From contig JAVXND010000064.1 of the NCBI GenBank assembly GCA_036645955.1, positions 1 through 14,963 of the forward strand: DNA of 14,963 nucleotides. Direction: 5' to 3'. The notes under the pieces were generated by a model. It had not been told where the DNA came from, searched no databases, and saw only the letters and a list, made by a program, of their open reading frames with translations. This DNA comes from Limiplasma sp036645955 (GTDB lineage Bacteria; Bacillota; Clostridia; Christensenellales; Aristaeellaceae). Below, one piece after another: positions 13,734-14,963 of the stretch. The position numbers and the translations under genes were made by a program. Position 1 is the first letter of the stretch. Each line of letters opens with the position of its first letter.

Positions 13734-14660
13734 TCAAGTCAAATCAATTCGGGGGTCCATCACCTTGTACAGAATATCGCTCAAAAAATTCATGAGGATG
13801 ATCATTACCGCAAGGAAAATGGTAACGCCCATAATCATCATATAGTCTGTGCGAAGCATGCTGTTCACGAACAGCCTGCCCAACCCAGGTACGGAAAAAA
13901 TGTTTTCCACCACCATGCTGCCCGTAAGAATGTACGCCATCATAGGCCCTGCATAGGTAATCACGGGGCTGAGCGCATTTTTAAGGGCGTGCTTGAATAC
14001 CACCTTGCGGTTTGGCACGCCCTTGGCGCGTGCAGTGCGGATATAATCCTGCGAAAGCACATCCAGCATACCCGAGCGTTCAAGGCGCGTGATGTATGCC
14101 ATGGGGTATAGGCTTAGGGAAATGATCGGCAGCACCAAGCCGCCCGGCTCGCTGGAAAGCGTGGGAAACCAGCGCAGCTGTAGGCCAAATACCAGCAGCA
14201 AAATGGTTGCCACCACAAAGGAAGGCATGGAAACCAGCGCGGTTGTAACAACCTGAATCAGCTTATCCTGCCATTTGCCGCGTTTGAGCGCCGCAATGGC
14301 CCCTAACACCACGCCAAAACCCATCGCGATCACCGCAGCTGAAAAGCCGATCCGCGCCGAATAGCTGAAGCCTCCCTTGATCAGGTCAAAAACCGTATTG
14401 CCGACCCAGCCCGTAGACAAGCCAAAATCCAAATGAGCAATGTTGCCCAAATAGTTAACGAATTGCACAGGCACGGGCTTGTCAAAGCCATATTTTGCTT
14501 CCAATGCTGCAATGGTAGCGTCCGACTTTGCTTTTTCGGAGCTAAAGGGGCTGGCGGGAACGGCATGCATTGTAAAGAAGGTGATGAACACGACCAAGAA
14601 AATGGTCAGAAGAGCCATCCCCAAGCGCTTTACAATATACATGGCGAATTTTGAGTTCAA
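13734..14660 (-). CDS. oppB: Oligopeptide ABC importer, permease B (TTG start)
   Basis: Membrane permease pairing with OppC, 308 residues, first gene of the importer operon. It opens with YIVKRLGMALLTIFLVVFITFFTMHAVPASPF, the usual OppB N-terminal span. It then has the NYLGNIAHLDFGLSTGWVGNTVFDLI external segment and an EAA-type loop around DYIRTARAKGVPNRKVVFKHALKNALSPVITY, and ends with DILYKVMDPRIDL. The start is set by the ribosome binding site: GAGGAGG (complement of 14669-14675) lies exactly 8 bases before a TTG at 14658-14660. The first ATG that fits the family (14640-14642) is 26 bases away from it. ATGs further upstream (14738, 14750) have no site and the latter falls at the predicted transcription start. 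Confidence 0.9.
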   Translation of the reverse strand: MNSKFAMYIVKRLGMALLTIFLVVFITFFTMHAVPASPFSSEKAKSDATIAALEAKYGFDKPVPVQFVNYLGNIAHLDFGLSTGWVGNTVFDLIKGGFSYSARIGFSAAVIAMGFGVVLGAIAALKRGKWQDKLIQVVTTALVSMPSFVVATILLLVFGLQLRWFPTLSSEPGGLVLPIISLSLYPMAYITRLERSGMLDVLSQDYIRTARAKGVPNRKVVFKHALKNALSPVITYAGPMMAYILTGSMVVENIFSVPGLGRLFVNSMLRTDYMMIMGVTIFLAVMIILMNFLSDILYKVMDPRIDLT

Positions 14661-14668
14661 ATCAATTG

Positions 14669-14675
14669 CCTCCTC
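14669..14675 (-). promoter_or_regulatory. Ribosome binding site that fixes the oppB start
   Basis: The seven-base site GAGGAGG on the minus strand is near-ideal. It is 8 bases from an in-frame TTG (14658-14660) and too far from any in-frame ATG. It is the basis for calling a TTG start for OppB. Confidence 0.7.
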
Positions 14676-14705
14676 GTTTGGAAAATGAAAACTTGGAACA
14701 AAAAC

Positions 14706-14733
14706 GGAAAGAGCCGACCAGATAACTCTTTCC
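14706..14733 (-). promoter_or_regulatory. Attenuator-like hairpin in the opp operon leader
   Basis: In the minus-strand transcript GGAAAGAG pairs with CUCUUUCC (8 bp, positions 14706-14713 with 14726-14733) around a 12-nt loop, and GUUUUUGUU follows immediately. That is the layout of a weak intrinsic terminator, placed in the 90-nt leader between promoter and oppB. It could give conditional termination. No alternative antiterminator pairing or T-box was recognised. Confidence 0.45.
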
Positions 14734-14756
14734 CTCATTGTAAAAAGCATAATTTT

Positions 14757-14784
14757 ATTATAGCAGTTGATTGAGTGATGTCAA
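14757..14784 (-). promoter_or_regulatory. Promoter of the opp operon (extended -10)
   Basis: On the minus strand a perfect TTGACA (14779-14784) and a perfect TATAAT (14757-14762) are 16 bp apart, and TGC directly before the -10 makes it an extended -10. Transcription should start near 14750. The surrounding 14741-14835 is AT-rich. No operator palindrome was seen next to it. Confidence 0.8.
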
Positions 14785-14862
14785 TTATTTGAAAGGCTGT
14801 TCACTGTTTTTCTAATGTTCTTTTTGATTTAAGGTCAGGTGCTGGGTGTGTTGCAGGCAACT

Positions 14863-14890
14863 AGAACAGCATGCCTTAGCATGCTGTTCT
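14863..14890 (-). terminator. 12-bp inverted repeat, probable terminator of an upstream minus-strand gene
   Basis: AGAACAGCATGC (14863-14874) pairs perfectly with GCATGCTGTTCT (14879-14890) around CTTA. On the minus strand it lies 12 bases after a possible gene end at 14903. Its following sequence (AGTTGCC) is not U-rich, so it may be a stabilising end rather than a strict intrinsic terminator. On the plus strand it is followed by a short T-rich tail. Between it and the opp promoter (14785-14862) I see nothing further. Confidence 0.45.
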
Positions 14891-14902
14891 TTCAAGGCTC
14901 AT

Positions 14903-14963
14903 CTATGGGCGCATCCTTTTCCCAGGCTCAAAGCTTAACACAACGGAGCTGTCTGCCCAGCTC
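14903..14963 (-). CDS. Possible 3' end of an unidentified minus-strand gene (partial)
   Basis: One minus-strand frame is open from the right edge to a TAG at 14903-14905 and encodes 19 residues ending in VVLSFEPGKRMRP. The other two frames close earlier. The inverted repeat just downstream supports a gene end here. The fragment is too short to identify, and chance openness cannot be excluded. Confidence 0.3.
   Translation of the reverse strand, partial: SWADSSVVLSFEPGKRMRP

Overview
The window looks like chromosomal DNA from a Gram-positive, anaerobe-type Firmicute (class Clostridia is the best guess). The evidence is a CwlD-type cell-wall amidase, a nucleoside-type BMP/ABC importer, an Opp/Dpp oligopeptide importer, strong purine-rich Shine-Dalgarno sites, sigma-A type promoters and moderate GC content. 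Eleven full-length genes are supported, ten on the minus strand and one on the plus strand. No rRNA, tRNA, CRISPR array or insertion sequence was found.

Layout, left to right: (a) 1-126, a palindrome-rich non-coding end; (b) 127-888, a CwlD-like amidase (minus); (c) 889-1183, an AT-rich gap with a cluster of DnaA-box-like 9-mers next to the amidase promoter; (d) 1184-5913, a four-gene BMP-family importer operon read right to left (binding protein, double ATPase, two permeases), with its own promoter and a stable hairpin after the binding-protein gene; (e) 6069-7343, adenylosuccinate synthetase (purA, minus) with a terminator; (f) 7344-7442, a divergent control region in which a perfect inverted repeat fills the spacer of the purA promoter; (g) 7443-8546, an exported FMN-binding protein, the only plus-strand gene; (h) 8573-8609, a bidirectional terminator; (i) 8623-14660, a five-gene peptide importer operon in the order B-C-D-F-A, with a consensus promoter and a structured leader; (j) 14661-14963, leader, promoter, an inverted repeat and possibly the last codons of another minus-strand gene.

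How they fit together: the BMP importer probably brings in purine nucleosides, and PurA makes adenylosuccinate, the AMP precursor, from IMP, so the central block reads as purine supply. The Opp block supplies peptides. The FMN protein carries a flavinylation-type SGAT motif and a second, altered copy (SMAT), which suggests an extracellular flavin redox role. I did not find a clearly novel multi-gene system. The most unusual signals are the DnaA-box cluster upstream of the amidase gene, the two promoters whose spacers are palindromes, and the two-domain FMN protein.
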